64,000 nucleotides of DNA from Xenococcus sp. MO_188.B8 (GCA_030065615.1 JASJDR010000018.1:1-64000); one strand, 5' to 3'. Numbered from the stretch's first letter, positions 54,068 to 63,327 are shown. Translations and numbers: made by a program. The notes: generated by a model not told the origin, from the sequence alone.

Positions 54068-55819
54068 ATGATAAATCTAAACTCCCTACCCACCAATCTA
54101 TTTGAGCTTACTCAAGGGTTGGTTGTCCTAGAGTCATTCGGACTCATACCTGGTACTCCTGGCAGTGATGCATATATTGTCGGTCGACCTAACAAAAATG
54201 ATACCCTTTTAGCTCGCCAAGGAAACGATACGCTGCTTGCTGTCGATCCTAGTGCTGCTAATCCTGGGCAAGGAGAAATTGATACTCTTGCTGGTGATCG
54301 AGATATTCTTGAGGTATTTTTTGAGATATTTCTACCTGAGAGCTTTCTAACTGGTATGACGCTGTCGGAAGAACGCAGTTGGCAAGACAGATTTATTATT
54401 GGTGATGAGCGACAGCCCTACTATATCGGTTCTGGAGAGAGCGACTATGCTTCAATTTTAGACTTCAACCCTGAGCAGGATAGGATTCAGCTTCACGGCA
54501 CGCCAGAAGACTATCAATTAGTTGAATCTTCTGATGGCACAGCAATATATTGGCAGCAAAAAGACGAACGCGATCTTGTTGCCTTGTTGTCTGAAGTTTC
54601 TGATTTGAGTCTGACAGAAGATTACTTTAAGTTTGCGACAGCAATCTCTCTGCAAGAACCAGTTTTTAGAGAGATCAAGCAGTTGGGAACTGCCGGTGTT
54701 GACTTTTCTCTTGGTGTTGCCACGGGTAATTCTGACGAAGTCTACCTGACCGGAACCTCAGGCAAGAGTTGGATAGCTAAGTATAACAACACTGGCGATC
54801 AACAGTGGCTAGAGCAGTCACCATCTACCTGGGGTATCGACACCGATAACTTTGGCAATGTTTACGTAGGAGGAGGATTTGGAAATGTTGCAGTAGAAAA
54901 GTATGATAGCGAAGGCAACCAACAGTGGACAAAATCCCTAGGGACTATAACGCTTGATAATTCTTTCAATCTTGACGTTGATGACTCTGGTAATGTCTAC
55001 CTAACAGGATACACTCTAGGCGACTTAGAAGGAACAAATGCAGGTGAATTAAAGGTTGGTTCTATTCCCATAACTTCTACCGATAACTGGATAGTTAAGT
55101 ATGACGCCGAAGGCAATCAGCAGTGGCTGACGCAGTTTGGTTCTGACAATTTTGACGAAGCTTTTGCGATCACCATTGATAGCAATGGTAACGCTTACAC
55201 TACTGGATGGACCTTGGGTGACTTAGGAGATACTAATGCCGGGTTTTATGATGTCTGGGTAGCTAAGCATGACAAAGATGGCAACCAACAGTGGCTGAAA
55301 CAGTTTGGGACTGAAGATTACGATTGGTCTTGGGATGCTACTACTGACAGTGAAGATAATGTATATGTAACTGGCTGGACTTTGGGGGACTTAGGAGGAG
55401 CTAATGCTGGGTCTTATGATGGTTGGGTAGCTAAGTATGATAGTGATGGCAATCAACAATGGCTAAAACAGTTTGGGACTGAAGGGGATGATGCTGCCCG
55501 GAGCATAGATTTCGACGACTTAGGCAATTTTTACCTGACTGGTTACACAGATGCCGATTTCGGGGGGTCTCATGCTGGATCTTATGATACTTGGGTGGCT
55601 AAATATGATAGTGATGGTAACCAACAGTGGAAGCAACAGTTTGGAACCTCTGAGATTGACAAGCCTTTTGACCTTGCTGTCAACAGTATCGGTCAGGTTT
55701 TTGTTACCGGATTTACCGAAGGTTCTTTGGGAGACATCAATGCCGGGTCTTATGACGCTTGGGTAGCTAAACTCGACGCTGTGTCGGGAACCCTGCAAGA
55801 ATTTACTGGTTTGGGTTAA
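54068..55819 (+). CDS. SBBP beta-propeller repeat protein
   Basis: A 583-residue protein without a classical signal peptide. The first 200 residues contain RTX-like words (GRPNKNDTLLARQGNDTLLA) and a beta-rich region with DRIQLHGTPEDYQLV. From about residue 205 there are SBBP units of roughly 55-58 residues (GNVYLTGYTLGDLEGTNAG, then AKYDSDGNQQWLKQFGT). The last units are nearly identical at DNA level, so they duplicated recently. Such repeats form beta-propellers. Secretion is likely by type I given the N-terminal RTX flavour, which is inference. Confidence 0.85.
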   Translation: MINLNSLPTNLFELTQGLVVLESFGLIPGTPGSDAYIVGRPNKNDTLLARQGNDTLLAVDPSAANPGQGEIDTLAGDRDILEVFFEIFLPESFLTGMTLSEERSWQDRFIIGDERQPYYIGSGESDYASILDFNPEQDRIQLHGTPEDYQLVESSDGTAIYWQQKDERDLVALLSEVSDLSLTEDYFKFATAISLQEPVFREIKQLGTAGVDFSLGVATGNSDEVYLTGTSGKSWIAKYNNTGDQQWLEQSPSTWGIDTDNFGNVYVGGGFGNVAVEKYDSEGNQQWTKSLGTITLDNSFNLDVDDSGNVYLTGYTLGDLEGTNAGELKVGSIPITSTDNWIVKYDAEGNQQWLTQFGSDNFDEAFAITIDSNGNAYTTGWTLGDLGDTNAGFYDVWVAKHDKDGNQQWLKQFGTEDYDWSWDATTDSEDNVYVTGWTLGDLGGANAGSYDGWVAKYDSDGNQQWLKQFGTEGDDAARSIDFDDLGNFYLTGYTDADFGGSHAGSYDTWVAKYDSDGNQQWKQQFGTSEIDKPFDLAVNSIGQVFVTGFTEGSLGDINAGSYDAWVAKLDAVSGTLQEFTGLG

Positions 55820-55953
55820 TCTAACCCAGATTGGGAGTCATCCAAATTTGAATAAAGAATACGGCAGATAATATGTAGTATAAGATTTTAGCGGTGCCGA
55901 GCACCTAAATCAATTGTATGTATCGCAAACATTATAGAATCCTAAAGCCAAAA

Positions 55954-56022
55954 CCCACGTCTTCTTGCTCCGTCTTTACGCCGAGGTTCCCTCGGCACAG
56001 GCGGTGCGCTTTCAAGCGTGGG
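55954..56022. repeat. Hairpin with nested module at its apex
   Basis: CCCACG (55954) pairs with CGTGGG (56017). Inside lies the perfect hairpin CCGAGG-TTC-CCTCGG (55981-55995), the same type of stem-loop as in the nested-hairpin modules. Confidence 0.65.
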
Positions 56023-56151
56023 ATGTAGGCTAAGCACCTTTTAAGGTGCCGTATAAAATTTTAAAATAAAACATTTCATAACCAGGTATACTACTAACAC
56101 AGATAAAAACCAAGTCTGTATCAGTACCTCGACAAGTGAATATATAGGGTT

Positions 56152-56542
56152 CCACTCACAAGTGTTTGAGTGGGTAAAATATTCAAACCACGAAGTTAGA
56201 CGAGCGACCCCGCGACGACGAAAGTCGCAAGCGGTCAGACCCCGCGCCGCCGAAAGGCGTTTACCCAGCTCCGTGTTCTGGGCAAGGGAATGCTGACCAA
56301 GAGAGGGAATGCGCGAGGAAGTTTTTCTTCGCTGTAGGGCAGGGCTTGCCCGAACAGGCTAGTTGCAAGACTAGTAAAAAGCGATGCAGCGCGGTCTTGG
56401 GGGTTCACCCCATGAGCGACTGCATCAAGAAGCTTGTGGATCAAGCTCTGGCGGGGGTGTGTCTTCACTTTCAATAGTGTTCTCATTTAGTCAACTTGGG
56501 ATGAAGCAAGAATCCAACGATTTGAAATCGTTGGAGTGTCAA
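56152..56542. mobile_element. IS200/IS605-type remnant without transposase
   Basis: A left hairpin CCACTCA (56152)/TGAGTGG (56167) and a right hairpin CCAACGATTT-G-AAATCGTTGG (56514-56534) followed by AGTGTCAA. GAAGCAAGAATCC...AGTGTCAA is, from memory, the usual right end of cyanobacterial IS605-family elements. No tnpA or tnpB remains can be read; the roughly 390 bases between are mostly repeat DNA, so this is at most a non-autonomous derivative. Confidence 0.5.
56204..56300 (+). repeat. Nested-hairpin module pair
   Basis: A first module GCGACCCC with hairpin GCGAC-GACGAAA-GTCGC is followed by a second whose outer stem GGTCAG (56233-56238) pairs with CTGACC (56293-56298). Inside are CGCC-GAAA-GGCG and CCCAG...CTGGG. 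AAGAG follows, as in other copies. Confidence 0.8.
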
Positions 56543-56652
56543 TTCTAAACAATTACGAACACAGCCCAAGAACTTATTTTTAGCCAAGATTGATAAGGAT
56601 GTTTTAAGTCGCTCACATCGATATAATGTTGTCAATGACTTGAGCAAATTAC

Positions 56653-57852
56653 ATGGAAATAAGAAAAGTACCTGTGATTAATAAACGAGATGCGATCGCT
56701 TGGTTACAAAAAAATCTTTTCAGTACTTGGTATAACACCATCCTGACAGTTGTTAGTTTGGGTTTTATTTACTGGATAGGCAAAGGGTTTATTCAGTGGG
56801 CAATAACCGAAGCTCAATGGGAAGTAATTGAGTCTAACTTTCGTCTATTTTTTGTGGGATTTTATCCTATAAAACCAAATAATTTATTATGGCGACCTTG
56901 GCTAACTTTAGGGATTATCATGTCAATGGGAGGTCTTTCTTGGGGAATATTATCTCACCCCAAAACAAATTTATTCAATACTAAAAATTTGGTATTTTTT
57001 AGTATTATTGCTCTTATTTTTTCTTTAATTTCTATTCCTAGTAATATTTCCTCTAGCATTATTCTTTTAAGTTTTTTTCTGCTATTAATTATTGGGGCAA
57101 TTCTTGGCAAGAAAATTGGTAAAGAAATTCCTAACTTAATTCGTTGGCTCCCCCTATTATGGATCGGGATCTTTTTTATTAATCTTTGGATTTTACTGGG
57201 AACAAAATACGTTAGGCTGGATAACCTTAGTGGTTTAATCTTAAATATTTTAGTCGCTGTAGTTAGTATTAGTCTTTGCTTTCCTTTGGGAGTATTATTA
57301 GCTTTAGGAAGACAAAGTAAATTGCCAGTAATTCGTTGGTTATCTATTGCTTATATCGAAATAATTCGCGCTTTACCATTAATTGGTATTATCTTTATGG
57401 CTCAGGTAATGTTACCTTTAGTTCTACCCGCAACTTTTAGACCAGATCGAGTTATCAGAGTAATTGCTGCTTTTACTATTTTTAGTTCTGCTTATTTAGC
57501 TGAAAATGTTCGCGGTGGCTTACAAGCTGTTCCTCAAGGTCAAGTGGAAGCGGCTAAAGCTTTAGGTTTAAATCCGTTTTATACTCTTGGTTTTATAGTT
57601 TTACCCCAAGCAATTAGGGCAGTAATTCCTAGTATTGTGGGACAATTTATTAGTTTATTCAAAGACACTTCTCTATTGGCTATTGTCGGTTTAGTAGATC
57701 TACTCGGTATAGCAGAAAAGATCGTTAAAGGGAATCAAAAGTTTGTCGGAGATTATCAGGAAGCATATATTTTTATTGCTCTAATCTTTTGGCTCATTTG
57801 TTATTCAATGTCTTTAGTAAGTAGAAAACTAGAAAGCAAAAGTAATAGTTAA
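56653..57852 (+). CDS. Amino-acid ABC transporter permease (NatH/AapM-like)
   Basis: A 399-residue polar amino-acid permease of the HisM/GlnP type. The N-terminal 190 residues with several helices (STWYNTILTVVSLGFIYW) are the long form seen in NatH/AapM. The C-terminal half contains the EAA loop EAAKALGLNPFYTLGFIVLPQA. Usually a second permease, a binding protein and an ATPase gene accompany it; none is in this window. The upstream DNA is a mobile-element remnant and repeats, so the operon may have been split, or the partners may lie elsewhere as in other cyanobacteria. Confidence 0.9.
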   Translation: MEIRKVPVINKRDAIAWLQKNLFSTWYNTILTVVSLGFIYWIGKGFIQWAITEAQWEVIESNFRLFFVGFYPIKPNNLLWRPWLTLGIIMSMGGLSWGILSHPKTNLFNTKNLVFFSIIALIFSLISIPSNISSSIILLSFFLLLIIGAILGKKIGKEIPNLIRWLPLLWIGIFFINLWILLGTKYVRLDNLSGLILNILVAVVSISLCFPLGVLLALGRQSKLPVIRWLSIAYIEIIRALPLIGIIFMAQVMLPLVLPATFRPDRVIRVIAAFTIFSSAYLAENVRGGLQAVPQGQVEAAKALGLNPFYTLGFIVLPQAIRAVIPSIVGQFISLFKDTSLLAIVGLVDLLGIAEKIVKGNQKFVGDYQEAYIFIALIFWLICYSMSLVSRKLESKSNS

Positions 57853-57970
57853 TTGATAAGAAGGGAAAATAATTAAAAGTAAATATAGCCTTTCTCGTAT
57901 TAGTGAGGTACAGCTTGTCAAGATTAGGCTCTGGGCTCTAGGCTCTGGGCTCTAAAGATTTCAGCGTTTT

Positions 57971-58100
57971 TGACGCTTGCGCAGCTGGTCTCGACCCTGC
58001 GGGGCGACCCCGAGACCCTTCGGGTAGAGCTGCCCCTTCGGGTAGAGCTTCGCAAGCGCAAGGAGTTTTACTCATCTAGCGGTCAGACCCCGCGTTATCC
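57971..58100. repeat. CGCTTGCG repeat with nested palindromes
   Basis: CGCTTGCG...CGCAAGCG ends enclose GGTCTCG...CGAGACC and two CCCTTCGGGTAGAGCT words. The block then runs into GGAGTTTTACTCATC and AGCGGTCAGACCCCGCG, the words of the nested-hairpin module family. It lies just downstream of the pentapeptide-repeat gene. Confidence 0.72.
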
Positions 58101-58130
58101 TAAAGGACTATCTTCTTTTATCTGAAGAGT

Positions 58131-60269
58131 TTAAAGTCCTAACAGAGAAGAAATATGAGGAGCAATTTCTTTAAAGATGGTGATAAAAGCTGCTCCTGCC
58201 GGTAATAATTTAACAATTCTCTCTAAATTCCTCAGAGCTTTACTTGCTTTTTCCTTTTGAATGACAATATCTTTCTCTTGGCTAGCCGTGGTCAAATTAT
58301 CAATTGCATCGAGGCTATCTTGTTTATCTTCTGAGGGGAAATTGGCATCGTTTTCAATGGCTTCTATTAATTTACCAAGTAGCTGCTGGAGATTGAGTTT
58401 ACTATAATCGGTTGAAGCTGTTCGTTGATTGAGATTATTGGCAACAGTTCCCTGGATATCTCCTTGATTAAAAGAACCTGCACCAGAGGCATTTACTGTA
58501 CTATTTTTAATATTAATATTTCGGCTTTGGTTAATTTCTTTCACAGTCTTCTCATCCATATGTTCTTGATGGGCTAGAAATATATTATCTGATTCTTTTT
58601 GTGCTAGAACCATAGCGATTTCTTTAATATCCTTAATTCTCTCATCTTTTTCTTCTAACTTACCTTCTAATTTTGCTTGTTCTTTAGCTGCTTCTAATCT
58701 CGCTTCATAGTTTTCTAAAAAATTATGTTCAACTTCAGCTTTATCTGTATCTTCGGTGACTTCTAAAGTTAATAAAACATCTTCTCCTTTTCTTTCAATA
58801 CCTTTAATTGAATCGGGATTAATATTAGAATTCTCTGCCATGAGTTGCTGAAATGCTTGATGGAATGCTTCTGGATTAGCTCCTTTGCGTAATAAAATCT
58901 CTACAGTGTTGATAACTTCCTGATAGAGTTTGGTGAAATCTCCTGATTGAAAAACCTTTTCTGGATCGTGGGGACGACGTTCCCGACTTCCTAAGTCGTT
59001 AGCATTTTCTAAGAGAAAAATATATTGACAATCAACTTTGTCTAATTTGGTTGTATGGTCGATATTCCAAGATTCTAAACAGGCTCCTGTGAGATAAGCG
59101 GTCGTGAAATCTGTACCAACTGCTTGGACTTTTGTTAAATTAGCATCTTTTAAATGAGCATTAGTTAAGGTTGCTTCGCTGAGATTGGCATATTTTAAAT
59201 TAGCTTGTTCCAGATTCACTCCTGCCAGATTTGCTCCTCGTAAATTAGCATTTTGATAGGATTTTTTATAACCATCTTTAGTGATTAATAATTCCCTGAC
59301 ATTGGCTTGAGATAATATGGTATTTCCTAACCTTGCTAGATCGAGTTTTTCAGCAGATGACCAACAAGTATGGGTTAAACTATTTGCCCTAAGATCGGTA
59401 TTTTTGAGTGTTGCTTCGGTAAAATTGGCACCAGAAAGCTCCGCATCATAAAAACTTGTCCCTCCCATTGTCCCAAAAGCGACTCCCACTGAGCGAATCC
59501 AAGGATCTCGGAGATCTCCTTTAAAACTGCGCCAACCAAGATAAGCTCCCAATAACGCAACAGCGACAGCGACAGCGACAGCAGCGAGAGCGACAACGAG
59601 AGCGACAACGAGAGCGACAGCGACAGCGAGAGCGACAACTCCAGCTCCAGCGACAGCGAGAGCGACAACTCCAGCTCCAGCGACAGCGAGAGCGACAGCT
59701 CCTGCGACAGCTCCTGCGACAGCTCCTGCGACAGCGACAACTCCAGCTCCTGCGACAGCGACAGCGAGAGCGACAGCTCCTGCGACAGCTCCTGCGAGAG
59801 CGACAGCGACAGCTCCTGCGACAGCTCCTGCGAGAGCGACAGCAACAGCTCCTGCGACAAAACCCTTACGCAGAGTATAAAAGAGAAAAACAACTAACAC
59901 AATTAAAGAAACAATCCCTGCAACAAAATTTGTTGTATCGCTAGGAGCTGAAAATAATGTCATTAAAAAAGCTATCCAGATTGAGAAAAATCCCGCTATC
60001 GCTGAAAAGAAAAGAGAAAGGATTACTAATAAGATTTTCCACCGTTTCTGTAATCCTGCTGTTGCATTAGTAAAATTTGCTCCTGCTAGCTGAGCTTCTT
60101 TAAAATTAGTCCCTCGAATATCTGCATGGCTAAAATTAAAACCTTCGAGATGCTTTGCTTGCAAATTCGCTCCCCTAAGATCTGGTTTAACAGTATGATT
60201 AGCTGCTCGCCATTGATTCCAAGCCTCTTTTCCCTGTTCTAGTTTGGCAAGATGTCGCTTATTTGCCAT
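58131..60269 (-). CDS. Pentapeptide-repeat membrane protein with Ala/Val/Gly tract
   Basis: A 712-residue protein. Pentapeptide repeats (A(D/N)LxX) occur at about residues 31-72 and again at 278-300 and 340-410 (NLRGANLAGVNLEQANLKY, in parts). Two normal membrane helices lie near 76-100 and 113-133. Then comes a striking tract of about 110 residues (138-248) made almost only of Ala, Val, Gly and Leu (AGAVAGAVAVALAGAV and similar), encoded by hexanucleotide-like DNA repeats at 59556-59860. The C-terminal 300 residues are charged and coiled-coil-like, with INIKNSTVNASGAGSFNQGD near 600. Function unknown. Confidence 0.85.
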   Translation of the reverse strand: MANKRHLAKLEQGKEAWNQWRAANHTVKPDLRGANLQAKHLEGFNFSHADIRGTNFKEAQLAGANFTNATAGLQKRWKILLVILSLFFSAIAGFFSIWIAFLMTLFSAPSDTTNFVAGIVSLIVLVVFLFYTLRKGFVAGAVAVALAGAVAGAVAVALAGAVAGAVALAVAVAGAGVVAVAGAVAGAVAGAVALAVAGAGVVALAVAGAGVVALAVAVALVVALVVALAAVAVAVAVALLGAYLGWRSFKGDLRDPWIRSVGVAFGTMGGTSFYDAELSGANFTEATLKNTDLRANSLTHTCWSSAEKLDLARLGNTILSQANVRELLITKDGYKKSYQNANLRGANLAGVNLEQANLKYANLSEATLTNAHLKDANLTKVQAVGTDFTTAYLTGACLESWNIDHTTKLDKVDCQYIFLLENANDLGSRERRPHDPEKVFQSGDFTKLYQEVINTVEILLRKGANPEAFHQAFQQLMAENSNINPDSIKGIERKGEDVLLTLEVTEDTDKAEVEHNFLENYEARLEAAKEQAKLEGKLEEKDERIKDIKEIAMVLAQKESDNIFLAHQEHMDEKTVKEINQSRNINIKNSTVNASGAGSFNQGDIQGTVANNLNQRTASTDYSKLNLQQLLGKLIEAIENDANFPSEDKQDSLDAIDNLTTASQEKDIVIQKEKASKALRNLERIVKLLPAGAAFITIFKEIAPHISSLLGL
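59556..59860 (-). repeat. Hexanucleotide-type low-complexity coding tract
   Basis: About 300 bases built from GCGACA, GCGAGA, GCTCCT and ACAACT words on the plus strand. On the minus strand this encodes Ala/Val/Gly/Leu residues; another minus frame is also open and reads SLSLSQELSQEL. Such tracts change length easily by slippage. Confidence 0.9.
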
Positions 60270-60793
60270 TCCCTCAACTACCCAATCCCCATTACCTTTG
60301 TATAGATTTTAATATGGATATTGAGAAAGCCGATCTTTTTTTTCCACCCGATCTGCACTGGGTTATTTCATTGTCTAAAAAATAGATAGAAATATGTATA
60401 AAGAGGGAATTTTAGAAAAGAAGAAAATAGCGATTGTTATTATCCAGAATGAGCATGAGATAACCTAAATTCTCTACAAGATAATTCTTTTTTTATTAAC
60501 TTTTATTAACAAAAAAATTTATATTTGAGAAATGCTTGGAAATCATTTTAATCTGTGATATTATTTATTTCATAATGGGAATAGTGACGTTTACTAATAA
60601 GATCAACCACTCCGATTATGAAGAATTAGAAGTATAATACCATCAGCGATCGCGCAGCGCCTCGCTTTGCGAGACCACGCAGTGCCAGCTTCGCTGATCG
60701 CCAAATTCAACCCCCTATTTATTAAAGAAAAATTAAGTAAAAAATAATTGGTTAATTGTAGGTTTATTTGATTAAAATATTACAGCTTGTTAA
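60270..60793. other. Gene-free stretch with a hairpin repeat
   Basis: AT-rich spacer. At 60645-60702 it holds a HIP1-type hairpin repeat (CAGCGATCGCGCAGCGCC...GCTTCGCTGATCGCC). Confidence 0.6.
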
Positions 60794-61921
60794 TTAATTT
60801 ATCTTCAAGAATTCTGGTAAATCCAAAACGCTATCTAAAATCACATCACAACCTAAACTTATTAACATTTCGCCTTTTTTTTGCCTAGCTTCACCTTCAG
60901 CAAAACCAGTCAATACTCCAATAGAAAATACTCCTGCTTTTTTTGCAGCTACCACATCACTTCCCGCATCGCCGATATAAGCAATAGTTTCAGGATTAGA
61001 GATTTTAAACTTATCACTAGATAAACTTTCCACAGATTCTTGCGGATAAATTGCTTTGTATAAAATAAAGGGATGAGGTTTGCCTAACTTTATTTTATTG
61101 TCATTCGCTATTATAGATTCTGCTGCTATTACCTCATCATAAGTGACAATACGAGTCTCATCAAAATATTTTAGGATACCTAATGTTGTTAATGGTTCGA
61201 TGACTTCATTACGAGGTCTGCCTGTTGCGATCGCCAATATAAATCTACCTGAATTAGACAATACTTTTAAAGTTTTATCAATACTTGCTAAATCGATTAC
61301 AGTCTCGTCATCGGGTAAATCATAGCCTTTTTTTCCTTCATACCAGGCTTGAAAGTTATAATAACAAAGTTGCCATAGTTCGCCTTTGGGGTCAAAGAAT
61401 GAGAAGTGCTGACCTAATTTTTTAGTGATAAAAGTATTAACATAATTAAGGACAGCTGCCCCGGTTAAGGATTTAGTTTCTGCCCAAAATTCAGCGATCG
61501 CGTTCTCACTTATCTGGCTTTGATAATTACTTGATTGGAATAATTGCCCTATAGCTTGTAGTTGTTGTTTGAGAGTTAAATTATTATTTTGCAGAATATT
61601 AGATAAGTTTTCAGTCTGTTCTTGCTGAATTGCTTTAAAAATACCTACAAAATGAAGACAGCAAACAAAAAATGTTAAATCCCAGTTGGAATTAATGGCA
61701 CGGCTTTTTAATTCATAGATAAAACTTTTAGGAATAATATTATCTCCAACGTCTGTGAGTCTAGTTGCGACATCAGGACTATCACCAAAATAGTTAGTTA
61801 ATCCTAAATAATTGCGATCGCATATTAATTCCCAAGCAGTTAAACGCGAAGTGTTCCAGTATTTTGTTTCACTGGTAATCACGCCATCTAAGTCAAATAT
61901 TAAAGTATTAATTGATTGCAT
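60794..61921 (-). CDS. HAD-family phosphatase
   Basis: A 375-residue haloacid-dehalogenase-type hydrolase, started at the ATG at 61921. Motif 1 LIFDLDGVIT holds the nucleophile Asp and acid/base Asp. Motif 2 is ILAIATGRP, motif 3 is the Lys in IKLGKPHPFIL and motif 4 is AYIGDAGSDVVAAKKAG. The cap insertion between motifs 1 and 2 is large (about 200 residues) and helical, so the enzyme is longer than phosphoglycolate phosphatases (220-250). Substrate unknown. The kinase gene 170 bases upstream may share its transcript. Confidence 0.85.
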   Translation of the reverse strand: MQSINTLIFDLDGVITSETKYWNTSRLTAWELICDRNYLGLTNYFGDSPDVATRLTDVGDNIIPKSFIYELKSRAINSNWDLTFFVCCLHFVGIFKAIQQEQTENLSNILQNNNLTLKQQLQAIGQLFQSSNYQSQISENAIAEFWAETKSLTGAAVLNYVNTFITKKLGQHFSFFDPKGELWQLCYYNFQAWYEGKKGYDLPDDETVIDLASIDKTLKVLSNSGRFILAIATGRPRNEVIEPLTTLGILKYFDETRIVTYDEVIAAESIIANDNKIKLGKPHPFILYKAIYPQESVESLSSDKFKISNPETIAYIGDAGSDVVAAKKAGVFSIGVLTGFAEGEARQKKGEMLISLGCDVILDSVLDLPEFLKIN

Positions 61922-62094
61922 TTTCAATTTTTAGTTATTCAATTTATTTCAATAATTTCGAAATAGTTTATTCTGATTATGATTCACCAAGAAATCAATT
62001 TCTTGGCTCAGATCTCAAGTCCGTTTAAACGGACTTTGTATAAAAGATGCGAGAATTTATTCTCTGGCTTCTGGCTTCTGAGAATTAAATAGCC

Positions 62095-63327
62095 TCATCT
62101 ATCAATAATCCGATCCAATTCCCAATCTAATAAACTCTGTTTTTTATTAATACTGCTGCTTCCCATCTCTACAGACATGCATAAACCAAGTAAAGTTATT
62201 TCTGGAGGAAACTTTTTGTGATCGCTCAAATTCATGGTCAAGAAAGGACAACAGAATAAAGCAAGCTTGAGATATTGTCGCCAATTATCTGGTAATTGAT
62301 TCTGAGATTGTAAAAGTTTTAATAATGGTTTTAATACTCTAGATAATTTAGAACGAAGAAAGGCAATTCTGATATCTGAGGGGACAAAATTATGATTAAC
62401 TATTATCTGATTATCTTTGATTTCCCAAGTAATATTTAGTTCCTGGGCAACTTCTTGAGGGAAATACATCCAGATCGCAAATACATTATGAAATAGAGGT
62501 TTAGTTAAATCGAGAAAAGGCGAATGGCGACCAGCAAAAGCAGGGTCAAAATAGATTAAATTACTATTTGGCTCATCAACAAAAACATTGCCATTATGAG
62601 CATCGCCATGACCAACTATAGAAATAGTATCACTGCCATTAGGATTAAGATATTCACTAGCCAAGGTTACTAATTCCTCTAAACTATCTTGGAACTCAAT
62701 ACCATTAATAACCCATCGCATTTTTGACAAGTTATTATAGTTAATTGCTTGTCCAGGTAGACTTAATTCTGTATCTTGATAAAAATTAGTAAAACGTCCT
62801 CCTGTTAATCGATGATAAAACAATTGATGAATCGGTGAATCACTATGTTCTTTAGCAGTTAAAGGCTGAAGAGTGTTCTGATAAATCGACCATAAATCGC
62901 TATCCGATTTTTGTTGGATAGCAACTATTTGCTCAGCATTATTTTTTAGATTAGTTTCGATTTCCCTAGCGACATCAAAAAGAGAAGGAAAATCGAAAAA
63001 TTTATAAATTAATAATTGTTTACCCCATTCAGTCGAACTAAATATTGGCTGAATAACAGGATAATCGGCATCAGCTAAAATTTGCGAATTATAATATTCA
63101 CTAATAATACTTTGCGGTTCGACATGGGTCTTAAAAAATAATTTTTCTTCTTCTTCGGTAACAATAATTCCGTTGATTGAATTAAGAGAAACCGCTAAAG
63201 GTCGGAGATTTACCGTTTTGACATTAAAAGGTAAATTATTTTTGAAAAAATCTTTTAGTAATTGATTAGCAGCTTCGAGATCTGTAAATTGAAGCGATTG
63301 AATTTCTTGTAAATCTTTATCAGACAA
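62095..63327 (-). CDS. APH/choline-kinase-like phosphotransferase
   Basis: A 410-residue protein kinase-fold phosphotransferase. The catalytic loop VGHGDAHNGNVFVDE holds the catalytic Asp and metal Asn, and LIYFDPAFAGRHSPFLDL holds the metal Asp. The start is a TTG at 63327 with a good Shine-Dalgarno-like GAGGG about 8 bases before it; no ATG exists within the first 180 codons. The substrate is unknown. Adjacent to a HAD phosphatase gene on the same strand, so together they may act on one phosphorylated small molecule. Confidence 0.8.
   Translation of the reverse strand: MSDKDLQEIQSLQFTDLEAANQLLKDFFKNNLPFNVKTVNLRPLAVSLNSINGIIVTEEEEKLFFKTHVEPQSIISEYYNSQILADADYPVIQPIFSSTEWGKQLLIYKFFDFPSLFDVAREIETNLKNNAEQIVAIQQKSDSDLWSIYQNTLQPLTAKEHSDSPIHQLFYHRLTGGRFTNFYQDTELSLPGQAINYNNLSKMRWVINGIEFQDSLEELVTLASEYLNPNGSDTISIVGHGDAHNGNVFVDEPNSNLIYFDPAFAGRHSPFLDLTKPLFHNVFAIWMYFPQEVAQELNITWEIKDNQIIVNHNFVPSDIRIAFLRSKLSRVLKPLLKLLQSQNQLPDNWRQYLKLALFCCPFLTMNLSDHKKFPPEITLLGLCMSVEMGSSSINKKQSLLDWELDRIIDR

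Larger units (their letters stand above)
55820..56652. other. Gene-free stretch of mobile-element remnants and repeats
   Basis: Holds the TTTGAATAAAGAATACGG repeat (55846-55873), a CCCACG...CGTGGG hairpin with a module hairpin at its apex (55954-56022), a putative IS200/IS605-type remnant (56152-56542) and a repeat module within that remnant (56204-56300). Confidence 0.6.

Noticed and set aside
56235-56486. 83-residue minus-strand frame
   Set aside because: Encoded mostly by repeat and IS-like remnant DNA.
59375-59893. 172-residue frame rich in SLSLSQEL
   Set aside because: It is the shifted frame of the hexamer-repeat tract inside the pentapeptide-repeat gene.
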